From Halomonas beimenensis (GTDB lineage Bacteria; Pseudomonadota; Gammaproteobacteria; Pseudomonadales; Halomonadaceae), in NCBI RefSeq assembly GCF_002549795.1, contig NZ_CP021435.1, positions 1,302,001 through 1,366,000 on the forward strand: 64,000 nt of DNA, given 5' to 3'. Both the position numbers and the translations under genes were made by a program. Positions 20,114 to 27,568 of the stretch are shown in pieces. The notes below the pieces were generated by a model. It had not been told where the DNA came from. It was given only the letters and a program-made list of their open reading frames with translations, and made no database searches. Each line of letters begins with the position of its first letter. Within the stretch, counting starts at the first letter, position 1.

Positions 20114-22296
20114 GGTTGACCGCCGAGCAGCAGGCCGTGATGGTCCACGACGAGGGCCATGCCCGAGTGGCCGCGGTGGCCGGGGCCGGCAAGACCACCA
20201 CCCTGGTGGCCCGGGTCCTGCAGGTGCTCGAGCAGGGGGTGTCGTCCACGCGCATCCTGGTGCTGATGTTCAACCGCTCGGCCAGGGAGGACTTCCAGGC
20301 CCGGCTGGGCGACCTGGCTCCTCCGGGGCAGGCGCTGCCCGACGTGCGCACCTTCCACTCCCTGGGGCACCGCCTCACCCAGAGCCTGACCCGTTGGGGC
20401 GTGTTGGCTCCCCGCCGGCTGCTCACCGCCGACTGGCAGCTGGAACGCCTGCTGCGCCAGGCCACCCAGCAGGCCCTGGAGGCGGTGCCCGACGGCGCCG
20501 AGACGGCCCTGGACGCCGACAAGCTCGAGGCGCTCGCTCACTTCTGCGGCCTGGTGAAGGCGGAGATGGCCGAGCCCGCCGAGCTCTATGCCCGGCTCGA
20601 CTTCGGCGAGGACACCGGGCATTTCGTCGCCGCCTTCGAACACGCCGAGGCCCTGCTGGCCGACCAGGCCCTGATGACCTACTCGGACCTGCTCTATCGC
20701 CCGCTCCAGGCCCTGGAGGCCGATGCCGCCCTGCGGGCCCGGGTCCAGGGCTTCCTCGATCACGTGATCATCGACGAGTACCAGGACATCAACCCCACCC
20801 AGCAGCGCCTGCTGGCCGTACTGGCCGGCCGCGAGGCGGCGGTGATGGCGGTAGGCGACGCCAACCAGTGCATCTACGAGTGGCGTGGGGCCCACCCCGA
20901 CACCATGCTGGAGGACTTCACCGCGACCTTCGGCGCCGCCCGGGACTACCCGCTGTCCACCACCTTTCGTCATGGCCATGCCCTGGCGCTGGCCGCCAAC
21001 CATGCCATCGACGCGAACCGCCGACGCCCCGACCAGCTGTGCCTGGCCGCGCCGGGCAATCCCGATACCCGGCTGTCGGTGGGGCAGGGCGCCCAGGGTC
21101 TGCTCGATGCCCTCGCCACCTGGCGGCGGCAGGACCGTCGCCTCGACGAGGCCTGCCTGCTGGTGCGCAGCTGGGCCCTGTCGGTGCCGCTGCAGCTGGC
21201 GCTGCTGCGCGAGGGCATTCCCTTCCGCCTGCCACGGGAGGATCGCTTCGTGTTCCGCCTGCCGCTGGTGGAGGCCCTGACGGGCTACCTGAGCCTGGCC
21301 CTCGACCCTGGCCTGCTGCGCGATCCCGGTCACCTGCTGACCCTGCTGTCCCAGCCCACTCCCTTCGTGCCCCGGGAACGCCTGGCGGCGCTGGCCCACC
21401 GGCTGGCCGAGACGCAGCAGTGGCCCGAGCGCCAGGATCCCCTGATCGCCGGACTCAAGCCCCACCCGCGCCGCACCCTGAAGCGCCGTTGGGCCTTGCT
21501 GCGCGAGCTGCCCGGCCTGGCCGGCTGGTCGCCGGCCAGGCTGCTCCAGCACGTGATCGAGAGCGTGGACGCGGAGAAGGTGCTCAAGCGGGCGGCGGCG
21601 CGACGCGACAAGGGCGAGGAGGACGTGCGCCTGCTCGACGTCCTGGTCGAGCAGGCCGGCCAGACGCAGCGGCTCGGGGATTTCATCGAGCTGTTGCGAC
21701 GACCGGTGGAGAACCGCGACGACGGTGTGCTGATCACCACGGTGCACGGTGCCAAGGGGCGGGAGTGGCCGCTGGTGGTGCTGGGCGGGGTCAACGAGGA
21801 AGACTTCCCCCACTACACCCGGGACAATCCCCTGACCCCATCGCGGCTCGAGGAGGAGCGGCGGCTGTTCTACGTGGCCATCACCCGGGCGCGGGAGCGG
21901 CTGGTGATGCTGCATGACGGCGGCGACCATCGTCCCAGCCGCTTCCTCGGCGAGACCGCCTGGGAAGACGGACAGCGGGTGGCCGAGCGTCTGGCCGAGG
22001 GTGACGAAACCCCGGTGCGGGTGACGCGCCCGGCACTGGTGCGCCGCTACCTCGAGGCTCAGGGGCGGGCGCTGGCCGTCGAGGCGGCCGTATCGCCGGC
22101 CGCGGTCACCGAACCCCTGGTCGACTACCGGGTCGGCCGGCGGTTGAGCCATGCGGTCTTCGGCGAGGGCGAGATCCGCGTGGTGGAGGGCGACCCGGAC
22201 AACCCGGTGATCGAGGTCCGTTTCGACCAGGCCGGCCGGCGGCGGCTGATCGCCCGTCGGGCGCCCATCGAACTGCTGGATGGAGAACGCGCATGA
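20110..22296 (+). CDS. UvrD/Rep-like superfamily 1 DNA helicase
   Basis: The 728-residue protein is a 3'-5' SF1A helicase. Visible motifs are Walker A GAGKTT near residue 27, motif II IIDEYQDINPTQ, motif III GDANQCIYEWRGA, motif IV STTFRHGH, motif V TVHGAKGREWPLV and motif VI EEERRLFYVAITRAR. A UvrD-type C-terminal module (SHAVFGEGEIRVVEG) ends the protein. It is not closest to UvrD or Rep themselves, so the exact repair or replication role is open. The ATG overlaps the DUF1285 stop, and its own stop overlaps the sulfurtransferase start. Confidence 0.85.
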   Translation: MRLTAEQQAVMVHDEGHARVAAVAGAGKTTTLVARVLQVLEQGVSSTRILVLMFNRSAREDFQARLGDLAPPGQALPDVRTFHSLGHRLTQSLTRWGVLAPRRLLTADWQLERLLRQATQQALEAVPDGAETALDADKLEALAHFCGLVKAEMAEPAELYARLDFGEDTGHFVAAFEHAEALLADQALMTYSDLLYRPLQALEADAALRARVQGFLDHVIIDEYQDINPTQQRLLAVLAGREAAVMAVGDANQCIYEWRGAHPDTMLEDFTATFGAARDYPLSTTFRHGHALALAANHAIDANRRRPDQLCLAAPGNPDTRLSVGQGAQGLLDALATWRRQDRRLDEACLLVRSWALSVPLQLALLREGIPFRLPREDRFVFRLPLVEALTGYLSLALDPGLLRDPGHLLTLLSQPTPFVPRERLAALAHRLAETQQWPERQDPLIAGLKPHPRRTLKRRWALLRELPGLAGWSPARLLQHVIESVDAEKVLKRAAARRDKGEEDVRLLDVLVEQAGQTQRLGDFIELLRRPVENRDDGVLITTVHGAKGREWPLVVLGGVNEEDFPHYTRDNPLTPSRLEEERRLFYVAITRARERLVMLHDGGDHRPSRFLGETAWEDGQRVAERLAEGDETPVRVTRPALVRRYLEAQGRALAVEAAVSPAAVTEPLVDYRVGRRLSHAVFGEGEIRVVEGDPDNPVIEVRFDQAGRRRLIARRAPIELLDGERA

Positions 22297-23117
22297 ACGA
22301 GGTGCTGATCGATGCCGCCGAACTGGCGAGCGCCCTGAAGGGCGATCGCCCGCCCCTGGTGCTGGATTGCCGGGCCCGGCTGGGGGATCCCGATGCCGGG
22401 GAGCGCCTGTGGCGCGAGGGACACGTGCCGGGGAGCCAGCACCTGGACCTGGATCGTGACCTGGCCGGCCCGCCGGGGGAGGGCGGGCGTCACCCGCTGC
22501 CCGACCAGGCGGCCTTCACGGCGGTGATCCGGCGCCTGGGCATCACCCCCGAGCGGCCGGTGGTGGTCTATGACGACATGGGCGGGCAGCTGGCCGCGGC
22601 CCGAGCCTGGTGGATGCTCGCCCGCTGGGCCGGCCATCCCGAGGTGCGCGTGCTCGACGGCGGCCTGCGCGCCTGGCAGGACGCCGGCGGCGAGTTGCCG
22701 CTCGGCCGCGAGCCCGCGCCCGTGCCCGGCGACTGGACCCCGCGCTATCGCGACGACGCCCGGGTCGGCGCCGAGGAGGTGTTTTCCGGCCGTGCCCTCA
22801 AGGTGGATGCCCGTGCCCGGGAGCGCTTCCGCGGCGAGGCCGAGCCGGTAGACCCGGTGGCGGGGCACATCCCCGGTGCGGTCTGCCGTCCCAGCGCGGA
22901 GAACCTCGACGCGACCGGGCGTTTCAAGGCCGCCGAGCTGCTGGATGCGGAGCTCCCCGAGGGCGAGACAGTCATCGCCTACTGCGGGTCCGGGGTCACC
23001 GCCTGTCACGATATCCTGGCCTACGCCATCGCCGGCCGGCCCCTGCCGCGGCTCTACCCCGGTTCCTGGAGCGAGTGGATCCGCGACCCGGCCCGCCCCC
23101 TCGCCACCGGCGACTGA
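22293..23117 (+). CDS. Sulfurtransferase, mercaptopyruvate type, two rhodanese domains
   Basis: The 274-residue protein has two rhodanese domains, the first inactive and the second with Cys231 in YCGSGVTACHD. The active loop CGSGVT is the form typical of 3-mercaptopyruvate sulfurtransferases (SseA) rather than of thiosulfate rhodaneses. These enzymes move sulfane sulfur to thiophilic acceptors in the cytoplasm. The gene overlaps the helicase by four bases, an unusual pairing that looks like shared transcription rather than shared pathway. A terminator hairpin follows. Confidence 0.85.
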   Translation: MNEVLIDAAELASALKGDRPPLVLDCRARLGDPDAGERLWREGHVPGSQHLDLDRDLAGPPGEGGRHPLPDQAAFTAVIRRLGITPERPVVVYDDMGGQLAAARAWWMLARWAGHPEVRVLDGGLRAWQDAGGELPLGREPAPVPGDWTPRYRDDARVGAEEVFSGRALKVDARARERFRGEAEPVDPVAGHIPGAVCRPSAENLDATGRFKAAELLDAELPEGETVIAYCGSGVTACHDILAYAIAGRPLPRLYPGSWSEWIRDPARPLATGD

Positions 23118-23130
23118 GCCGGGCACCGGA

Positions 23131-23174
23131 AGCTGGAGGAGCGCCGCTTCGCGGCTGGAAGCTTGAAGCTGGAA
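23131..23174. repeat. REP-like core, second copy
   Basis: Right after the sulfurtransferase stop lies GGAGGAGC, the mini-hairpin GCCGC-TTC-GCGGC (23143-23155), then TGGAAGCTTGAAGCTGGAAGA. It matches the core at 8462-8496. Both arms of the mini-hairpin changed together (GGCGC/GCGCC there, GCCGC/GCGGC here), so pairing is kept. A terminator hairpin and a heptad array follow. Confidence 0.8.
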
Positions 23175-23178
23175 GAGA

Positions 23179-23212
23179 AAACGCCCCGAAGGCCGAGGCC
23201 TGCGGGGCGTTT
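23179..23212. terminator. Bidirectional terminator between the sulfurtransferase and etfD genes
   Basis: Perfect 10-bp arms AAACGCCCCG (23179-23188) and CGGGGCGTTT (23203-23212) flank a loop that is itself palindromic (AGGCC/GGCCT). T-rich bases follow the plus arm (TTTCTGTTT), and a T-rich run lies after the hairpin when read on the minus strand. It separates two convergent genes. Confidence 0.85.
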
Positions 23213-23225
23213 CTGTTTATGCTGG

Positions 23226-23335
23226 CTTCGAGCTTCGAGCTTCGAGCTTCGAGCTTCGAGCTTCGAGCTTCGAGCTTCGAGCTTCGAGCTTCCTTGCTGG
23301 CGCAGCCCGTAGCCCGTAGCCCGTAGCCCGTAGCC
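23226..23335. repeat. Two heptad arrays: CTTCGAG x9 and AGCCCGT x4
   Basis: Nine perfect copies of CTTCGAG occupy 23226-23288 and end in a partial CTTC. After 11 bp of other sequence, four perfect copies of AGCCCGT occupy 23304-23331, ending in AGCC. The second array uses a different 7-mer but the same period. The etfD stop codon lies directly after it, at 23341-23343. Confidence 0.95.
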
Positions 23336-23340
23336 GGAGC

Positions 23341-25023
23341 TTACATATTCGGGTAGTTGGGCCCGCCACCACCTTCCGGCGCCACCCAGGTGATGTTCTG
23401 GGCCGGGTCCTTGATGTCGCAGGTCTTGCAGTGGATGCAGTTCTGGAAGTTGATCTGGAACTGCGGCTTGCCGTCCTCGTCCTCGACGACCTCGTAGACG
23501 CCCACGGGGCAGTAGCGCTGGGCCGGTTCGGCGTAGTCCGGCAGGTTGTCGCGGATCGGCAGGTCCGGATCGGCCAGCCGGAGGTGGCAGGGCTGGTCCT
23601 CCTCGTGGTTGGTGTTGGACAGGAACACCGAGGAGGGCTTGTCGAAGGACAGCTTGCCGTCGGGCTTGGGATAGTCGATCTTCTCGCATTCGGCGGCCTT
23701 CTTGAGGGCCGCGTGGTCCGGCACGGTGTCGTGCAGGGTCGGCAGCTTGCCGCCGACGAGCTGGTCGAGGAAATTGTAGGCGCCGCCGACCACGGTGCCG
23801 TACTTGTGGATCGCCGGGCCGAAGCTGCGGGTCTCGTCGAGCTCCTTGTAGGCCCAGCTGGCCTGCCACCGGTCCGTGAAGGCGGTGAGCTCGCGACCAC
23901 TCTCGTCGCCCGCGGCGATCGCCTCGAAGACGCTCTCGGCGGCCACCAGGCCGGACTTCATGGCGGTATGCAGGCCCTTGATCTTGGCGAAGTTCAGGGT
24001 GCCGGCGTCGCAACCGATCAGCAGCCCGCCGGGGAAGGTCATCTTCGGCAGGCAGTTGAGCCCGCCCTTGGCGATGGCCCGGGCGCCGTAGGCGACCCGG
24101 GCCCCCCCCTCCAGGTGCCGGGCGAGCACCGGATGGTGCTTCATGCGCTGGAATTCGTCGAAGGGCGACAGGTAGGGGTTCTGGTAGGACAGGTCCATGA
24201 TCAGGCCGACCACCACCTGCGCGTTCTCGGCATGGTAGAGGAACCAGCCGCCGTGGGTGTGCTTGTCCAGGGGCCAGCCGGAGCCGTGCAGCACCAGGCC
24301 GGGCTCGTGCTTGTCGGCGGGGACGTCCCACAGCTCCTTCAAGCCGATGCCGTAGTGCTGCGGGTCCTTGCCGGCCGCCAGGTCGAAGCGCTCGATCAGG
24401 CGCTTGCCGATATGGCCCCGGGCGCCCTCGGCGAACAGGGTGTACTTGGCGCGCAGCTCCATGCCGGGCATGTAGCTGTCCTTGGGCTGGCCGTCGGCGC
24501 CCACGCCCATGTCGCCGATCAGGATGCCCTTGACCACCTCGTCCTCGACGATCGCCTCCTGGGCGGCGAAGCCGGGGAAGATCTCCACGCCGAGCGCCTC
24601 GGCCTGCTCGGCCAGCCAGCGGCAGAGGTTGCCCGCGCTGATCACGTAGCGGCGGGAGTCGCCACTCGTGAGGTCACCGCCGGTGTTGTGCATGGTCTTG
24701 GGGACCAGGGCGTTGGGGAGCTTCTGGGCCTTCTCGGCGTCCTTGAGCAGGTAGAGCTCGTCGCGCACGGCGGGGGTGGTCAGGGGGGCGCCGCGCTCCT
24801 CCCAGTCGGGGAACAGCTCCTGGAGGGCGCGGGGCTCGAAGACGGCCCCGGAGAGGATGTGGGCCCCCACCTCGGAGCCCTTCTCGACCACGCAGACGGT
24901 CAGCTCCTGCTCGGCCTCGTTGGCCTGCTGCATCAGGCGGCAGGCCGCCGAGAGGCCGGCGGGTCCGGCGCCGACGATGACCACGTCGAACTCCATGGAG
25001 TCGCGTTCCACTTGTTCTGTCAT
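23341..25023 (-). CDS. etfD: Electron transfer flavoprotein-ubiquinone oxidoreductase
   Basis: ETF-QO passes electrons from reduced EtfAB to ubiquinone at the inner membrane, linking fatty-acid and amino-acid oxidation to respiration. The 560-residue protein has the N-terminal FAD motif VVIVGAGPAGLSAA, a second FAD-contact region, and C-terminal cysteines for a [4Fe-4S] cluster: YCPVG, then NCIHCKTCDIKDP. ATG 25023 has a GGAGAGAG ribosome site. It is divergent from etfBA with 361 bp between, as in Pseudomonas. A PsrA-like site lies in that gap. Confidence 0.95.
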   Translation of the reverse strand: MTEQVERDSMEFDVVIVGAGPAGLSAACRLMQQANEAEQELTVCVVEKGSEVGAHILSGAVFEPRALQELFPDWEERGAPLTTPAVRDELYLLKDAEKAQKLPNALVPKTMHNTGGDLTSGDSRRYVISAGNLCRWLAEQAEALGVEIFPGFAAQEAIVEDEVVKGILIGDMGVGADGQPKDSYMPGMELRAKYTLFAEGARGHIGKRLIERFDLAAGKDPQHYGIGLKELWDVPADKHEPGLVLHGSGWPLDKHTHGGWFLYHAENAQVVVGLIMDLSYQNPYLSPFDEFQRMKHHPVLARHLEGGARVAYGARAIAKGGLNCLPKMTFPGGLLIGCDAGTLNFAKIKGLHTAMKSGLVAAESVFEAIAAGDESGRELTAFTDRWQASWAYKELDETRSFGPAIHKYGTVVGGAYNFLDQLVGGKLPTLHDTVPDHAALKKAAECEKIDYPKPDGKLSFDKPSSVFLSNTNHEEDQPCHLRLADPDLPIRDNLPDYAEPAQRYCPVGVYEVVEDEDGKPQFQINFQNCIHCKTCDIKDPAQNITWVAPEGGGGPNYPNM

Positions 25024-25087
25024 AGGTTCTCTCTCCTCCCACGGCGACGACGCCCGGTGCCCTCAGGTACCACTAACGTCGCTAGAG

Positions 25088-25106
25088 TTAAAACGGTCGT
25101 TTGCTT
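25088..25106. promoter_or_regulatory. PsrA-like operator in the etfD/etfB divergent gap
   Basis: The 19-bp site TTAAAACGGTCGTTTGCTT contains AAAC, a 4-bp spacer and GTTT, followed by G. This matches the form known for the fatty-acid-responsive TetR regulator PsrA of gammaproteobacteria, (G/C)AAAC N2-4 GTTT(G/C), except for the first base. PsrA regulons are known to include beta-oxidation genes, and etf genes are a natural target. It lies 65 bp upstream of the etfD start. Confidence 0.5.
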
Positions 25107-25137
25107 CTAGGCATGCCTCATGATAGGCATAATAGCC

Positions 25138-25198
25138 GTAAAGGGTCACCCCTTACGATGGGTGAAGCGGCCACGATGGCCCCTTGCCACCATGGTGG
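25138..25198. promoter_or_regulatory. Two short inverted repeats upstream of etfB
   Basis: GTAAAGGG-TCA-CCCCTTAC (25138-25156) is an imperfect inverted repeat with a 3-bp centre. CCACCATGGTGG (25187-25198) is a perfect 12-bp palindrome. Both lie between the PsrA-like site and the etfB promoter candidate. They could be operators, but I recognise no regulator for either. The rest of the 25024-25384 gap holds no gene I can support. Confidence 0.3.
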
Positions 25199-25254
25199 GG
25201 ATTGTTGCCGCCAGCGAGGATGTGGCAAATTGAAGGGGTTTTTCGGTGCGGCGC

Positions 25255-25283
25255 CTATCAAACGCTTGCATGAAACATATAAC
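25255..25283 (+). promoter_or_regulatory. Candidate etfB promoter
   Basis: CTATCA (25255-25260) and TATAAC (25278-25283) are separated by 17 bp. The -10 box differs from consensus at one position, the -35 box at three. The implied leader before etfB ATG 25385 is about 95 nt. It is the best plus-strand match in this gap. Confidence 0.4.
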
Positions 25284-25384
25284 AGCATGCCGGCCGGTTC
25301 TATGGAGGGTGGGTATCACGTCCTCGTCACGTGAGGCTCGTCCTCGTCACCCAAGGTTCCGAGACTGAACCAAGCGAGGGCAAT

Positions 25385-26137
25385 ATGAAGGTACTCGTCG
25401 CGGTCAAACGCGTCATCGACTACAACGTCAAGATCCGGGTCAAGCCGGATAACAGTGACGTCGACCTCACCAACGTCAAGATGGCCATGAACCCTTTCTG
25501 CGAGATCGCCGTGGAGGAAGCGGTGCGTCTCAAGGAGAAGGGCGTGGCCAGCGAGATCGTCGCCGTGACCGTCGGCCCCAAGGCCGCCCAGGAGCAGCTG
25601 CGCACCGCCCTGGCGCTGGGGGCCGATCGCGCCATCCACGTTCAGACCGACGAGCGCGTCGAGTCGCTGGGCGCCGCCAAGGCGCTGGCCAAGGTGGTCG
25701 AAGACGAGCAGCCGGAGCTCACGATCCTCGGCAAGCAGGCCATCGACACCGACAACAACCAGACCGGCCAGATGCTCGCCGCGCTGACCAGTCGCCCCCA
25801 GGGCACCTTCGCCTCCGAGGTCGCGGTCGAGGACGGCAAGCTCAAGGTGACCCGCGAGATCGACGGTGGCTTGCAGACCGTCGAGCTGGCCCTGCCCGCG
25901 ATCGTCACCACCGACCTGCGCCTGAACGAGCCGCGCTACGCCAAGCTGCCCGACATCATGAAGGCCAAGAAGAAGCCGCTGGACACCAAGACCCCGGAGG
26001 AGCTGGGCGTCGAGGTGGGAAGCAAGCTCAAGCTGGTCAAGGTCGAGCCGCCGGCCGAGCGCCAGGGCGGCGTCAAGGTGGGCTCCGTCGATGAGCTCGT
26101 GGACAAACTCAAGAACGAAGCCAAGGTGATCTCATGA
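25385..26137 (+). CDS. etfB: Electron transfer flavoprotein beta subunit
   Basis: EtfB with EtfA forms the soluble FAD heterodimer that accepts electrons from acyl-CoA and other dehydrogenases and hands them to ETF-QO. The 250-residue protein starts [14 protein letters not shown] and has the signature region [32 protein letters not shown], which binds AMP. The chosen ATG 25385 gives the family N-terminus; 18 in-frame codons upstream do not fit. It overlaps etfA by four bases (ATGA). Confidence 0.96.
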   Translation: MKVLVAVKRVIDYNVKIRVKPDNSDVDLTNVKMAMNPFCEIAVEEAVRLKEKGVASEIVAVTVGPKAAQEQLRTALALGADRAIHVQTDERVESLGAAKALAKVVEDEQPELTILGKQAIDTDNNQTGQMLAALTSRPQGTFASEVAVEDGKLKVTREIDGGLQTVELALPAIVTTDLRLNEPRYAKLPDIMKAKKKPLDTKTPEELGVEVGSKLKLVKVEPPAERQGGVKVGSVDELVDKLKNEAKVIS

Positions 26138-27060
26138 GCATTCTGGTCCTTGCCGAACATCACGACGGTCAGCTCGCGGGTGCCACCGCCCATGTGGTCG
26201 CCGCGGCCCAGGCCATCGGCGGCGACATCGACGTGCTGGTGGCGGGCGAGAACGTCGGCGCCATCGCCGAGGCGGCCGCCAGGCTCGACGGGGTGAGCAA
26301 GGTGCGCGTCGCCGATGCCGCCGTCTACGCCCACCAGCTGGCCGAGCCCATGGGCGAGCTGCTGGCCGGCCTGGCCGGCGATTACTCCCACGTGCTGGCG
26401 GCGGCCTCCACCACCGGCAAGAACGTCCTGCCGCGCCTGGCCGCGCTCAAGGATGTCGCCCAGATCTCCGAGATCATCGCCGTGGAGAGCGCCGACACCT
26501 TCAAGCGCCCGATCTATGCCGGCAACGCCATCGCCACCGTGCAGAGCGAGGACGCGCTCAAGGTGATCACCGTGCGCGCCACCGCCTTCGACGCCGTGGA
26601 CGAGACCGGCGGAGCGACCGTCGAGGCCGTCGAGGCCAGCGTCGACAACGCCCTGTCGTCCTTCGTCGGCGAGGAGCTCGCCGAGAGCGACCGGCCCGAG
26701 CTGGGGGCGGCCAAGGTGGTCATCTCCGGCGGCCGCGGCATGGGCAGCGGCGAGAACTTCAAGCTGCTCGAGGGCATCGCCGACAAGCTGGGCGCGGCCA
26801 TCGGCGCCTCGCGCGCCGCGGTGGACGCGGGCTTCGTGCCCAACGACATGCAGGTCGGCCAGACCGGCAAGATCGTCGCCCCGGAGCTCTATATCGCCGT
26901 GGGCATCAGTGGGGCCATCCAGCACCTGGCGGGCATGAAGGACTCCAAGGTGATCGTGGCGATCAACAAGGACGAGGAGGCGCCGATCTTCCAGGTGGCC
27001 GATTATGGCCTGGTGGCGGATCTGTTCGAGGCCCTGCCGGAGCTGGAACAGAAGCTCTAA
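26134..27060 (+). CDS. etfA: Electron transfer flavoprotein alpha subunit
   Basis: EtfA carries most of the FAD site of the heterodimer. The 308-residue protein has the C-terminal FAD domain with [47 protein letters not shown] and the ending [23 protein letters not shown]. The last 75-80 bp of the gene recur twice in decayed form at 27238-27417. It is translationally coupled to etfB. Confidence 0.96.
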   Translation: MSILVLAEHHDGQLAGATAHVVAAAQAIGGDIDVLVAGENVGAIAEAAARLDGVSKVRVADAAVYAHQLAEPMGELLAGLAGDYSHVLAAASTTGKNVLPRLAALKDVAQISEIIAVESADTFKRPIYAGNAIATVQSEDALKVITVRATAFDAVDETGGATVEAVEASVDNALSSFVGEELAESDRPELGAAKVVISGGRGMGSGENFKLLEGIADKLGAAIGASRAAVDAGFVPNDMQVGQTGKIVAPELYIAVGISGAIQHLAGMKDSKVIVAINKDEEAPIFQVADYGLVADLFEALPELEQKL

Positions 27061-27082
27061 CTGCTTCTTTCATAACCAGCCC

Positions 27083-27220
27083 AGGAGATGAGCTGTTCCG
27101 GCGACAAGCTCCGGAGTGCCGGACCATCGCGAGGGCGCTGTAAACCCGTCCATGGGCGCTACTATTGCCGTCCATGGTCAAAAGACCCTCGCTTCACCTT
27201 GTCCCCGGCGCTCATCTCCT
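27083..27220. repeat. Large multi-armed palindrome downstream of etfA
   Basis: Arms pair in nested order over 138 bp. AGGAGATGAGC (27083-27093) pairs with GCTCATCTCCT (27210-27220); CCGGCGACAAG (27098-27108) with CTTGTCCCCGG (27198-27208, one mismatch); GCGAGGG (27129-27135) with CCCTCGC (27186-27192). The centre contains CCCGTCCATGGG and a second GTCCATGG. The regular nesting suggests a small non-coding mobile element or a folded RNA. It may also end etfBA transcription. Confidence 0.65.
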
Positions 27221-27237
27221 CTGAACTTTAGAACGAT

Positions 27238-27417
27238 GTTCCAAGGCCACATGGCCTGATCGTGAAACGGGCCGAGCTCTTCGAGGCGCTGCCGGAGCGG
27301 GAGCAGAAGCTTTCAGTCAGCGGAACGGGGCGCGACCTTCCCTGTCGCGCTCTCGGCAACCGCCGGCCTGGTCGCGGACCTGGTCGAGGCGCGGCCCTCG
27401 CTCGAGAGCCAGCTGCA
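27238..27417 (+). pseudogene. Two decayed copies of the etfA 3' end
   Basis: Copy A (27238-27311) ends with the codons for ELFEALPEREQKL, matching 33 of 39 bases of the true etfA end ([13 protein letters not shown]). Copy B (27330-27417), in another frame, reads TAGLVADLVEARPSLESQL against [18 protein letters not shown] and matches best over its first 30 bases. Neither has an intact frame linking it to a full gene. They are best read as relics of tandem duplication or of a lost etfA paralogue. GCGCGAC/GTCGCGC (27330-27350) forms a hairpin at the start of copy B. Confidence 0.55.
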
Positions 27418-27451
27418 GGCGACAGATCGCGCCCTTTCCGGTCGCGACCCG

Positions 27452-27481
27452 GGGCCGGCTTCCTTGCGGGGGAGCCGGCCC
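27452..27481 (+). terminator. Hairpin upstream of the TonB2 operon promoter
   Basis: A perfect 9-bp stem GGGCCGGCT (27452-27460) and AGCCGGCCC (27473-27481) encloses a 12-nt loop. No T-run follows. It lies about 20 bp upstream of the Fur-like box and may insulate the iron operon from etfBA transcription. Confidence 0.45.
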
Positions 27482-27502
27482 TGTCGCGTCTGGCGGACTC
27501 AA

Positions 27503-27535
27503 GATATTGATAACTATTCTTGTTCAGGGTAGGGT
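27503..27535 (+). promoter_or_regulatory. Fur-like box overlapping the promoter of the TonB2 operon
   Basis: The 19 bp GATATTGATAACTATTCTT (27503-27521) match the Fur consensus GATAATGATAATCATTATC at 14 positions. Inside it, TTGATA (27507-27512) is a good -35 box, followed after 17 bp by TAGGGT (27530-27535) as a -10 box. Fur binding would cover the -35 region and block transcription when iron is plentiful. This fits the iron-uptake energising genes downstream. Confidence 0.7.
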
Positions 27536-27568
27536 GCATCGCACCTGTGCACCTTTCGGGAGACGAGC

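Noticed and set aside
23431-25110. 559-codon plus-strand open frame opposite etfD
   Set aside because: Antisense shadow; etfD has all family motifs including the iron-sulfur cysteines.
27262-27510. 82-codon open frame downstream of etfA as a real small gene
   Set aside because: Its first codons copy the etfA end and the rest is Arg/Gly/Pro-rich shadow sequence; it is better explained as duplication debris.
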